A stretch of 44,074 nt of DNA from JBCAWW01 sp039024315 (GTDB lineage Bacteria > Bacteroidota > Bacteroidia > J057): NCBI GenBank assembly GCA_039024315.1, contig JBCCQN010000043.1, forward strand, positions 1-44,074, written 5' to 3'. The notes beneath the pieces were generated by a model that was not told the DNA's origin, made no database searches, and saw only the letters and a program-made list of their open reading frames with translations. Position numbers and translations under genes: made by a program. Positions within the stretch are counted from its first letter, which is position 1; each line of letters starts with the position of its first letter. This document shows positions 31,199 to 38,835 of the stretch, piece by piece.

Positions 31199-32197
31199 AT
31201 GAGTAAACGAACTTTTCAAACATATCTCAAAAAGTATATAAAGCTAGGCCATGAGGGAGGCAGGGGCCCTTTATTTGATCAATTTTTTGATCGCTTTCAA
31301 TCTGCCGGTCCTTTGCCAGAAGATTGGTCTGATAACAAAAGACATGCATTGAAGAGGGATATGTGGTCTCAAATCGAGCGAGGAGTATTCAAAACGCAGC
31401 CTCCAACTAGGCGTGGTCGGAGCTGGCTTTTTTATGGCTCTATTGCGGCTTCCGTCTTACTTTTTGCTGCCTTAGGGGCCTTGATTTTGGGGCAAAAGAC
31501 TCCGCCATCTACTGAGAGAAAGGGATTAGTACTCAGACAAAGTAGCATACTTGAAGTAGCGCCAGGAGAAGCGGTGCGTGCCTTTCATTTTCCAGATGGT
31601 TCCAAGGTATGGCTAAATTCATCGAGCCGCATAGAGGTCCCTGCCGAATTTGGCGATTCTTTGCGGATCGTGCGTTTGGAAGGAGAAGCATTTTTTGAGA
31701 TTAGGAGAGATACCTTATTGCCCTTTGTTGTGATGACCGATGACATTTTTACGCAAGTATTAGGCACTTCTTTCAATATCTCCGCTTATGAAAAGGAGGA
31801 TTTGAGAGTATCGGTTTCAAGCGGCAGGGTAAGCGTTTTCGAAGAAAATGGCAAAGAAGAAATCCTAAATTCAGGCCAAGGAATTCGCATTTCTAATCAG
31901 GGCAGCAATTGGAGTCGGGAGCGAGTAGATACAGCTAAAATTGAGGCTTGGAGAAAAGGGGTAATACACTTTGACAATTCTCGCTTAGAAGATGTATTGA
32001 GGCAGTTTGAAAGACGCTTTGGCTATAAGTTTGTGATCACGGATAATCACACAGGCGATTGTGTCCTTAATGGAGAACTTAGTACGAGAAATATCACAGG
32101 CTTTTTGCTCAGCTTAAATAGCTTATACGGAATTGACTATCAATCAGATAGTACCCAGAAAACTATATACATCAGAAATGGAAACTGCACCTACTAA
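31199..32197 (+). CDS. FecR-type anti-sigma factor
   Basis: A 332-residue single-pass inner-membrane protein. The cytoplasmic N-terminal part (about 1-73) would bind the sigma factor. A membrane helix follows (WLFYGSIAASVLLFAALGALIL, about 74-95). The FecR domain (about 115-225) contains EVAPGEAVRAFHFPDGSKVWLNSSSRIEVP and GEAFFEI. The C-terminal DUF4974-like part (about 255-325, VIHFDNSRLEDVLRQFERRFGYKF) contacts the receptor's STN domain. It transmits the ligand signal from SusC to the ECF sigma factor encoded upstream. A 139-base gap separates it from the sigma gene and a 143-base gap with a strong hairpin from susC. Confidence 0.93.
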   Translation: MSKRTFQTYLKKYIKLGHEGGRGPLFDQFFDRFQSAGPLPEDWSDNKRHALKRDMWSQIERGVFKTQPPTRRGRSWLFYGSIAASVLLFAALGALILGQKTPPSTERKGLVLRQSSILEVAPGEAVRAFHFPDGSKVWLNSSSRIEVPAEFGDSLRIVRLEGEAFFEIRRDTLLPFVVMTDDIFTQVLGTSFNISAYEKEDLRVSVSSGRVSVFEENGKEEILNSGQGIRISNQGSNWSRERVDTAKIEAWRKGVIHFDNSRLEDVLRQFERRFGYKFVITDNHTGDCVLNGELSTRNITGFLLSLNSLYGIDYQSDSTQKTIYIRNGNCTY

Positions 32198-32266
32198 AAC
32201 CTCTGCCTATGTAGCAAGCTAGTCAGTCAAAAAAGTCAAATACACATCCCGTTCTTTAAAAAAAGT

Positions 32267-32305
32267 GCGTGGCTTAGGATATGTGGAAGTTCCCTAAGCA
32301 CACGC
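32267..32305 (+). promoter_or_regulatory. Hairpin in the leader before susC
   Basis: GCGTGGCTTAGG (32267-32278) pairs with CCTAAGCACACGC (32293-32305), 12 bp with one bulged base and a 14-base loop, 35 bases before the susC start. No T-run follows, so it is more likely an mRNA leader structure or a processing/stability element than a terminator. Confidence 0.5.
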
Positions 32306-32340
32306 TGGGTAATCTATATACATAAATCATCAATCAAACT

Positions 32341-35300
32341 ATGAAACTTAAACTACTTAATCAAAGACAATTACTCATGCGATGTAGTTGGATCATGATA
32401 TTTTGCCTGGTCAGTTTTAACCTGGCATTATCAAAGCATGGAAAGTCCCAAAGCTGGGAATGGGAATATATTAGCATCAATGTTGAAGATGCCTCGCTCG
32501 TGGAAATCTTTGAAGTAATCAAGGGTCAAACAGACTTAGTTTTTTTGTATGGACCGAAGGTTAAAAGACACAAAGAGACCTATAGCCTAAAGTTGGAAAG
32601 AGTTTCGGTAAAGGAAGCTATCAAAATTTTAGCTGATCAAGTAGGGATGGAAGCTACCCTAGTTGACCAAACCATAAACGTGAAACTTAAGCCCAAGCAG
32701 GCTCCTAAAATTATCTATCGTACCTATGAGGAAAAGATCGTATCGGGTACTATCAAAGATGCAGAAAGTGGAGAAGCTTTGCCCGGAGCCTCGATCCGTG
32801 TAAAAGGTACTACTATAGGTACCATCGCCAATGAGAGCGGCAATTTTTCGGTTACGGTACCCGAAGGTTACAATGTGCTTATTGTTTCTTTTGTCGGCTA
32901 TGCTTCAGAAGAAGTACAAATCGGAGAGCAAACTAGCATTACGGTGAGTCTTACCTCTAGCTATGAGGATCTTGAAGAAGTCATCGTTGTTGCCTACGGT
33001 ACCCAAAAGAAATCAGACGTTACGGGAGCCATTGGCTCTGCTAGTGAAAAAGATTTCAACAAAGGGATCGTAGCTAATCCAGGGCAGCTTTTACAAGGAA
33101 AAATCGCCGGGGTAAATGTCTCAAATGTCAGTGGTGAACCGGGAGCAGCCCAAGATGTGATTATTCGTGGGGTAGGGAGTCTCCGTTCCGGAACGACCCC
33201 TCTTTACGTGGTAGATGGTTTTGTCTTAGACAACTCCACCACTGGTGTCGCCAGCAACCCCCTCAACTTTATCAACCCACAAGACATTGCCAGTATAGAC
33301 GTGTTGAAAGATGCTTCTGCCGCCGCAATCTACGGGGCTCGTGCCGCTAATGGGGTAATCGTAATCACCACTAAGAAGGGTAAAGAGGGCAAAACGGAAA
33401 TGAACTTTTCAGCTACTACCGCTTGGTCTCAGATGTCCAATAAAATCGATGTCTTTTCTGCAGAGGAATTTGTACAACAGGTCAATGCTATTGACGGTAA
33501 TTTATTCAATGCCGGAGGCAATACCGATTGGCAAGATGAGCTGACCCAAACGGCCAACTCCAATAATGTCAACTTGTCGATGAGCGGCGCTGCCAGTGAA
33601 AGATTTTCCTACTACATCTCCGCAGGCGTAGAAGATCAGGAAGGCATCTTGCAAAACAGTAGACTCCGACGCTACTCTGGAAGAGTAAACCTTACCCAAA
33701 AAGCCCTCAATGGCCGCTTAAATGTTGACTACAATTTTTCCGGAACCAAAACCGAAAACACCCGCCCCAACGGCAGCGTGATTGTCAACATGCTACAACT
33801 CAACCCGACTATTCCGACCTTGACAAACGGAGAACCAACACTATTGGATGATCAGCTAAACCCTCTAGTGCTCAATGACATCTACTCTGGTGAATCCGAC
33901 AATAATCGTTTGCTGGCAAACATTGCTTCTTCGATTGAGATCATCAAAGGGCTGACTTATCGCCTAAATCTTGGGGTAGATTACTCCACCACCAATCGCG
34001 ACGTACAATTGCTGCCTTATGCTCTGTTAGAAGGTTTTGAATTGGGTTCATTGACCAGCATCACCACGCGCAATGAAAACCAATTGCTCGAAAATACCCT
34101 TACTTATCAGCTTGATCTGGATAAGAGCAACTTTACCATCTTAGCCGGACATTCTTACCAAAAAACCTTAGTCCAGCAAAAGTCTTTCAGCGCTAGCGGC
34201 TTTGCCAATAATGGAGTAGAGCCTATTTATCAGGACCAAAGCAGTACGCAAGACCAGCCTACTACCTTGAGTTCATTTGCCGTTGAAAATGAAATCCAGT
34301 CATTCTTTGGTCGAGTCAATTATCAGTACGCTGGCAAGTATCTGGCCACCGCTACCTTCCGTGCCGATGGTTCTTCCAAATTTGGGGATAACAATAAGTA
34401 TGGCTACTTCCCCTCTTTTGCTTTGGGTTGGAATATCAGCAAAGAGTCCTTCATGGCTAATTCCTTCTTTAGCAACCTTAAACTGCGCGCAAGCTGGGGA
34501 CAAACCGGTAATCAGGAGATTCCTTCCAAAATCACGCAGTTGAGCTTTACCGAAAGCAAAGACAACAATGATACCTATCCATTGGACCCCAATGCCTCTT
34601 CGCTTGATGACTATCCCTTCGGGACCATCTTTACGCGTTTGGCCAATCCTGATATCCAATGGGAAGTTTCTACTCAAACCGATATTGGATTGGACTTTGG
34701 TCTTTTTGATGATCGCCTAGTCGGTACGATTGATTTCTTCAACAAAGTATCTGAAAACATCCTCTTAGAAGTTGTTCCCGCGGATCCGATTCAGCCTACG
34801 GTAACTTTTTGGACCAACGTTGCGGACATGGAGATCATCAATACCGGAATCGAACTCTCTCTCGAGTACCGCAGCAATCCCATCCGTGATTTCAAATACA
34901 ATATTGGCGGTAATTTCGCCTATATCGACAACCGCGTCCAAAACTCTCCTTTTGCAGTCTTGACTACTGGTAGTGCAACCGGTGCAGGTCAGACCGGTGC
35001 CACGATCAATGGCTACATCAATGGCGAGCCTATTGGTGCCTTTTACATGAAAGAGTTTGCGGGCATTGGTGAGGATGGTTTGAATACTTTCAACGATACC
35101 AATGGAGATGGTCAAGTCTTAGAAAATGACCGCTTGGTAGTAGGTAGCGCTTTGCCAGAAATGATCTATGGTTTCTACGCCAATCTAGAGTACAAGGGCT
35201 TTGACTTTGGCTTGAACTTCAATGGCGTATCTGGCAACCAAATTTACAACCACACTACCATGTCACTTTTCAATAAGGGTAGTCTGGCTTCTTCTTTCAA

Positions 35301-35625
35301 TACTACAGCCTTTGCTATTGAGTTTCCGGAGGAGGATATCACCAACTCTAATGAGGTTTCTACTCGCTACTTAGAAGACGGTAGCTTCCTTCGCCTCAAT
35401 AATGCTACGCTTGGATACACCTTGATTCCTGGCAGATTGGATTGGGCCAATAGCATACGCATCGCGATCACCGGTCAAAACCTCTTTGTCATCACCGACT
35501 ACTCTGGCTTCGACCCAGAAGTAAATACCGGTAGCTCTATCGGTGGAATCCAAACCTTCGGTATCGATCGCTTCACTTACCCACGAGCCAGAACCGTCTT
35601 AGTAGGCCTCAACCTTTCTTTCTAA
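32341..35625 (+). CDS. SusC/RagA-family TonB-dependent outer-membrane receptor with STN domain
   Basis: A 1094-residue outer-membrane transporter. In order: a signal sequence (about 1-38); an STN domain (about 42-113, ISINVEDASLVEIFEVIKGQ) that contacts FecR; and a CarboxypepD_reg-like beta-sandwich (about 137-208, SGTIKDAESGEALPGASIRV). Then come the SusC signature and plug (VVAYGTQKKSDVTGAIGSAS, LLQGKIAGVNVSNVSGEPGA, TPLYVVDGFVLDN, DVLKDASAAAIYGARAANGV; about 215-350). The barrel ends in the aromatic residue Phe after RTVLVGLNLS. It imports an oligosaccharide, peptide or other polymer fragment using TonB energy, with the SusD lipoprotein acting as lid. The substrate is unknown because no glycoside hydrolases or peptidases are adjacent. 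Confidence 0.96.
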   Translation: MKLKLLNQRQLLMRCSWIMIFCLVSFNLALSKHGKSQSWEWEYISINVEDASLVEIFEVIKGQTDLVFLYGPKVKRHKETYSLKLERVSVKEAIKILADQVGMEATLVDQTINVKLKPKQAPKIIYRTYEEKIVSGTIKDAESGEALPGASIRVKGTTIGTIANESGNFSVTVPEGYNVLIVSFVGYASEEVQIGEQTSITVSLTSSYEDLEEVIVVAYGTQKKSDVTGAIGSASEKDFNKGIVANPGQLLQGKIAGVNVSNVSGEPGAAQDVIIRGVGSLRSGTTPLYVVDGFVLDNSTTGVASNPLNFINPQDIASIDVLKDASAAAIYGARAANGVIVITTKKGKEGKTEMNFSATTAWSQMSNKIDVFSAEEFVQQVNAIDGNLFNAGGNTDWQDELTQTANSNNVNLSMSGAASERFSYYISAGVEDQEGILQNSRLRRYSGRVNLTQKALNGRLNVDYNFSGTKTENTRPNGSVIVNMLQLNPTIPTLTNGEPTLLDDQLNPLVLNDIYSGESDNNRLLANIASSIEIIKGLTYRLNLGVDYSTTNRDVQLLPYALLEGFELGSLTSITTRNENQLLENTLTYQLDLDKSNFTILAGHSYQKTLVQQKSFSASGFANNGVEPIYQDQSSTQDQPTTLSSFAVENEIQSFFGRVNYQYAGKYLATATFRADGSSKFGDNNKYGYFPSFALGWNISKESFMANSFFSNLKLRASWGQTGNQEIPSKITQLSFTESKDNNDTYPLDPNASSLDDYPFGTIFTRLANPDIQWEVSTQTDIGLDFGLFDDRLVGTIDFFNKVSENILLEVVPADPIQPTVTFWTNVADMEIINTGIELSLEYRSNPIRDFKYNIGGNFAYIDNRVQNSPFAVLTTGSATGAGQTGATINGYINGEPIGAFYMKEFAGIGEDGLNTFNDTNGDGQVLENDRLVVGSALPEMIYGFYANLEYKGFDFGLNFNGVSGNQIYNHTTMSLFNKGSLASSFNTTAFAIEFPEEDITNSNEVSTRYLEDGSFLRLNNATLGYTLIPGRLDWANSIRIAITGQNLFVITDYSGFDPEVNTGSSIGGIQTFGIDRFTYPRARTVLVGLNLSF

Positions 35626-35670
35626 CCCTAAATCAAGTATGGCTTTTCAAGCCTAGAAAAATATAAAATC

Positions 35671-37422
35671 ATGAAAAGTAAAATTTTCGCCCTTGTGGCC
35701 ATAAGCCTCTTTAGCTTTATCGGCTGGGGCTGTACAGATTTACAAGAAAACATCTTGGACGAGTCTTTGACGGGTATCGGCCAAGCCGAAGCCATCAGTG
35801 GGGCCATCGCGCCAGCCTATGGACAAATCTCTTGGACTTGGAGGCATACCAATTATTATGGTTTGCAACTGATCGCAGCCGATGAGGCGATCTTGCCTTA
35901 TCGCGGTGGTACAGACTGGTTTGATGGTGGTAAGTTTATCGCTGTACACCGCCATTTGATGACATCTGGAAACGACCTAGTTGGTAGCTCTTGGAATGAA
36001 CTAACCAAAAATATCTCACGTGCTATCTCTGCTATTGAAGTATTGCGGCCGCTTTCCGATGAAGGAGACCTTGAGGCAACTGGAGCCCTCTACGAAATGA
36101 TCGCTTTACGCGCCTACCTCAACATGCTGATGCTAGATAGTTGGGGAATCGTTTTTGACAAGGAAAACTCTAGCGATCTTTCCAATATTCTTCGTGGCCA
36201 AGAGGCTGTTAGCTACCTAGAAGCCGAATTACTGTCCGTAGTGGAGGTAATAAACAATGATCTCGGACCTGGTAGATTTACTAAGCCAGCTGTCGAAGGA
36301 CTACTAGCAAGATTGTATCTCAACGCTGCAGTTTATCGCGACCCTTACGGAACGCCTGACTTCCAAAGTGATGATATGAACAAAGTGATTCAATACACTG
36401 ACAACATCATCAATTCCAACCAGTACAGCCTTTCCCCAGAGTACTTTGCACTCTTCAACGATGGCAATGACATCAATCCCGAAATCATCTTTTCACTAGA
36501 CCAAAGAGGCGTTTTGAGAAGAGAGCATAGCCGCTGGGCTTATTGGTCTATCGCAGGCTCTTTGTTCCCTCGTCCAGAGTTCCCGAGTGCAGATGGTACG
36601 GACGGCCCAGCTTTGACTTCAGACTTTTATCAAACTTGGGCCTCGGCTTATGCGCCAGCCGATCCAGCCGAAGCAGACGCAAGATTCTACCAAGGGAACA
36701 TTGAAATTCCACAAAACCTTCAAGACTTGACGGGACTTTCTCCTGCCAATGACGAAGATCAATTTTACTGTGTCACCGATATTGACTTCGAAATCGATCG
36801 GGGTGTATTGAGAGGCGTCCTATGGGGGCCGAGAAAAGGCGCTGATGGTGCCTTCCTTCGTTGCGATGATGGACAAGTCAAAATCTACCCTGTGATCCAG
36901 CGTAAAGGCAATGGCCCTGACCGCGATGTAGGCTACGTATCTCACACAGAGGAGGTAGATTTCACCAACGAAGGTCGCTTGCACAACAAAGGTTATCGCT
37001 GTTCTAAGTATCAGTTTAGCCGCACCTCTCCCAATGGCAACAACTTTAGCAGCGTCGACCTAGTCCTGATGCGTCTGGCAGAAATCTATTTGATGCGTGC
37101 CGAAGCCAAATTAAGATTGGGCGATGATGCGGCTGCCTTGGCTGATGTCAATACTGTCAGAACTTCTCGTACCGCTCGTCCAGACCAGACCCCAGCAGCC
37201 CTCAATGCGATTGACTTAGAAGTCATGTTCCGAGAAAGAGGTTTCGAGTTTTATTGGGAAGGCTTTAGAAGAAGCGACCAAATCCGTTTTGGTAAATACG
37301 AGGATGCTTGGACCGAAAAGACCGACACAGACGTCAACAAACGACTTTTCCCCATCCCTCAGAGTGCCATCGATGGGGCCTCCAATATCGAAGGTTTCTT
37401 GGTCCAAAATCAGGGCTACTAA
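35671..37422 (+). CDS. SusD/RagB-family surface lipoprotein
   Basis: A 583-residue lipoprotein with lipobox GWGC (Cys21). The alpha-helical TPR-containing SusD fold is visible from the typical elements: EAISGAIAPAYGQISW (about 40-55), ALYEMIALRAYLNMLML (about 144-160), GLLARLYLNAAVYRDP (about 209-224), and near the end LVLMRLAEIYLMRAEAKLRLG followed by MFRERGFEFYWEGFRRSDQIRFGKY and LFPIPQSAID. It sits on the outside of the SusC barrel and captures the substrate. It follows susC by 45 bases, the usual arrangement. A hairpin after its stop (37431-37467) probably ends the transcript. Confidence 0.95.
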   Translation: MKSKIFALVAISLFSFIGWGCTDLQENILDESLTGIGQAEAISGAIAPAYGQISWTWRHTNYYGLQLIAADEAILPYRGGTDWFDGGKFIAVHRHLMTSGNDLVGSSWNELTKNISRAISAIEVLRPLSDEGDLEATGALYEMIALRAYLNMLMLDSWGIVFDKENSSDLSNILRGQEAVSYLEAELLSVVEVINNDLGPGRFTKPAVEGLLARLYLNAAVYRDPYGTPDFQSDDMNKVIQYTDNIINSNQYSLSPEYFALFNDGNDINPEIIFSLDQRGVLRREHSRWAYWSIAGSLFPRPEFPSADGTDGPALTSDFYQTWASAYAPADPAEADARFYQGNIEIPQNLQDLTGLSPANDEDQFYCVTDIDFEIDRGVLRGVLWGPRKGADGAFLRCDDGQVKIYPVIQRKGNGPDRDVGYVSHTEEVDFTNEGRLHNKGYRCSKYQFSRTSPNGNNFSSVDLVLMRLAEIYLMRAEAKLRLGDDAAALADVNTVRTSRTARPDQTPAALNAIDLEVMFRERGFEFYWEGFRRSDQIRFGKYEDAWTEKTDTDVNKRLFPIPQSAIDGASNIEGFLVQNQGY

Positions 37423-37430
37423 GCCATAAC

Positions 37431-37467
37431 AAACAGAGGAGAAGCCCATCATTCTTCTCCCCTGTTT
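37431..37467 (+). terminator. Hairpin after susD
   Basis: AAACAGAGGAGAAG and CTTCTCCCCTGTTT pair over 14 positions with one mismatch and a 9-base loop, directly after the susD stop. The following T-run is weak (TTTGAGAG). Confidence 0.55.
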
Positions 37468-37484
37468 GAGAGTTGTCCGCCTTT

Positions 37485-37499
37485 CCGCTTCGCGGAACG
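37485..37499 (-). repeat. Dispersed mini-hairpin repeat copy (GAA loop, reversed)
   Basis: Minus-strand core CGTTCCGCGAAGCGG. Confidence 0.7.
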
Positions 37500-37557
37500 A
37501 TTATTTCCTATGAATCTAGCGGCGTATTTGTTTACGTCGCTATTTTTTTGCCGCTGG

Positions 37558-37672
37558 GCGGAACGCTTGTCTCCTGATCAAATGATTATACGTTTTGCAA
37601 AAATGTAACGACGCAAAATTTTGCGTCGCAACGGATCGTATTGATCGATACCGCTAGAGACAAGCGTTCCGC
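37558..37672. repeat. Inverted doublet with 16-bp perfect ends and central 20-bp palindrome
   Basis: GCGGAACGCTTGTCTC (37558-37573) is the exact complement of GAGACAAGCGTTCCGC (37657-37672). Near the middle lies the perfect palindrome CGACGCAAAATTTTGCGTCG (37609-37628). The ends are halves of mini-hairpin repeats, one of them (37551-37565) with an aberrant CCA loop. Confidence 0.75.
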
Positions 37673-37691
37673 GTCCCGAAAGCTTTCGGGA
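37665..37691 (+). repeat. Truncated mini-hairpin fused to palindrome
   Basis: CGTTCCGCG followed directly by TCCCGAAAGCTTTCGGGA (37674-37691), a perfect 18-bp palindrome, mirroring 15274-15303. Confidence 0.65.
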
Positions 37692-37751
37692 GTAAACCAA
37701 CAAAAACTCAGCCGATCAAACTTCAATCGCTCTAATTTCAACATTCGACCT

Positions 37752-37781
37752 TCTGCATTCCCTCAGTCTTGCGTATCTTTG
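37752..37781 (+). promoter_or_regulatory. Probable Bacteroidota promoter of purC
   Basis: TATCTTTG (37774-37781) matches the -7 consensus TAnnTTTG; TCTG (37752-37755), 18 bases upstream, is one base off the -33 TTTG. The start codon follows 25 bases later. Confidence 0.5.
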
Positions 37782-37806
37782 CCCTTCAAGACGGAAATCT
37801 CAATAC

Positions 37807-38763
37807 ATGGCAAACGCTATCAAATCCACCAATTTTGAGTTCCCTGGACAACTCAGCGTGTACAACGGTAAAGTTCGGGATGTGTACAATATCGACGATC
37901 GCTACTTGGTCATTGTGGCTTCGGATCGGATCTCTGCTTTCGATCATATCTTGCCGCGTGCGATCCCTTACAAAGGTCAGGTGCTCAATCAGACTTCACG
38001 CCACTTTTTCAAGGCAACCGAAGACTTGGTACCGAGCCACATCCTTGCCGTGCCCGACCCCAATGTCACCATCGGCATCAAGTGTGAAGCGCTGCCGGTA
38101 GAAGTGGTGGTACGCGGCTATCTCGCGGGTCATGCTTGGCGGGTTTACCGTTCCGGAGAACGTGTGCTTTGTGGCGTTACGCTTCCAGAAGGACTCAAAG
38201 AAGGCGACAAACTGCCTGAGCCGATCATTACCCCAGCTACCAAATCTCAAATCGGCCATGATGAGGACATCAGCAAAGATGAAATCATCAAGTCTGGGCT
38301 AGTAGAGCCTGAAAAGTGGTCCCAAATTGAGCATTATGCGCTGAGCCTATTCAACAAAGGCACCGAAATCGCGGCCGAACAAGGTTTGATCCTAGTGGAT
38401 ACCAAATATGAGTTTGGCGTGTTTCAAGGTCGTATTTATCTCATCGACGAGGTGCATACGCCTGATTCTTCTCGCTATTATTATGCAGACGGCTACGCCG
38501 AACGCCAAGCCGCAGGGGAAGCCCAAAAGCAATTGTCCAAAGAATTTGTGCGCGAATGGTTGATGGATAACAACTTTCAAGGTCTGGAAGGACAATCTAT
38601 GCCAGAGATGCCGGACGATTTCCTCGGGCAAGTAACCGAGCGCTACATCGAGCTCTACGAAAAAGTAACAGGCGCGAAATTTGAGCGTGGGGATACTAGC
38701 GATATCGAAAAACGCATCTACGACAATGTAGTGCCGGCTCTCGAAGAACTCCGTAAACTTTAA
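37807..38763 (+). CDS. purC: Phosphoribosylaminoimidazole-succinocarboxamide synthase (SAICAR synthetase)
   Basis: A 318-residue cytoplasmic enzyme of purine biosynthesis that joins CAIR and aspartate using ATP. Motifs: YNGKVRDVYNIDDRYLVIVASDRISAFD (about 19-46), EVVVRGYLAGHAWRVYRSGE (about 99-118), LVDTKYEFGVFQGRIYLIDEVHTPDSSRYY (about 197-226, with the Mg/substrate-binding acidic residues). At 318 residues it belongs to the longer form seen in Bacteroidota and fungi rather than the 240-residue proteobacterial form. It is a single gene preceded by its own promoter. A strong hairpin separates it from the ABC-F gene downstream. Confidence 0.97.
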   Translation: MANAIKSTNFEFPGQLSVYNGKVRDVYNIDDRYLVIVASDRISAFDHILPRAIPYKGQVLNQTSRHFFKATEDLVPSHILAVPDPNVTIGIKCEALPVEVVVRGYLAGHAWRVYRSGERVLCGVTLPEGLKEGDKLPEPIITPATKSQIGHDEDISKDEIIKSGLVEPEKWSQIEHYALSLFNKGTEIAAEQGLILVDTKYEFGVFQGRIYLIDEVHTPDSSRYYYADGYAERQAAGEAQKQLSKEFVREWLMDNNFQGLEGQSMPEMPDDFLGQVTERYIELYEKVTGAKFERGDTSDIEKRIYDNVVPALEELRKL

Positions 38764-38774
38764 GGATTTGTTGA

Positions 38775-38814
38775 AGGTTTGATTTGTTGATACAAAATTC
38801 AACAATTCAAACCT
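38775..38814 (+). promoter_or_regulatory. Strong hairpin between purC and the ABC-F gene
   Basis: AGGTTTGATTTGTTGA (38775-38790) pairs with TCAACAATTCAAACCT (38799-38814) over 16 positions with one mismatch and an 8-base loop. It ends 21 bases before the ABC-F start. There is no T-run, so termination is uncertain; a leader structure is possible. Confidence 0.55.
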
Positions 38815-38835
38815 CCAATCATTCAACCATTATCC

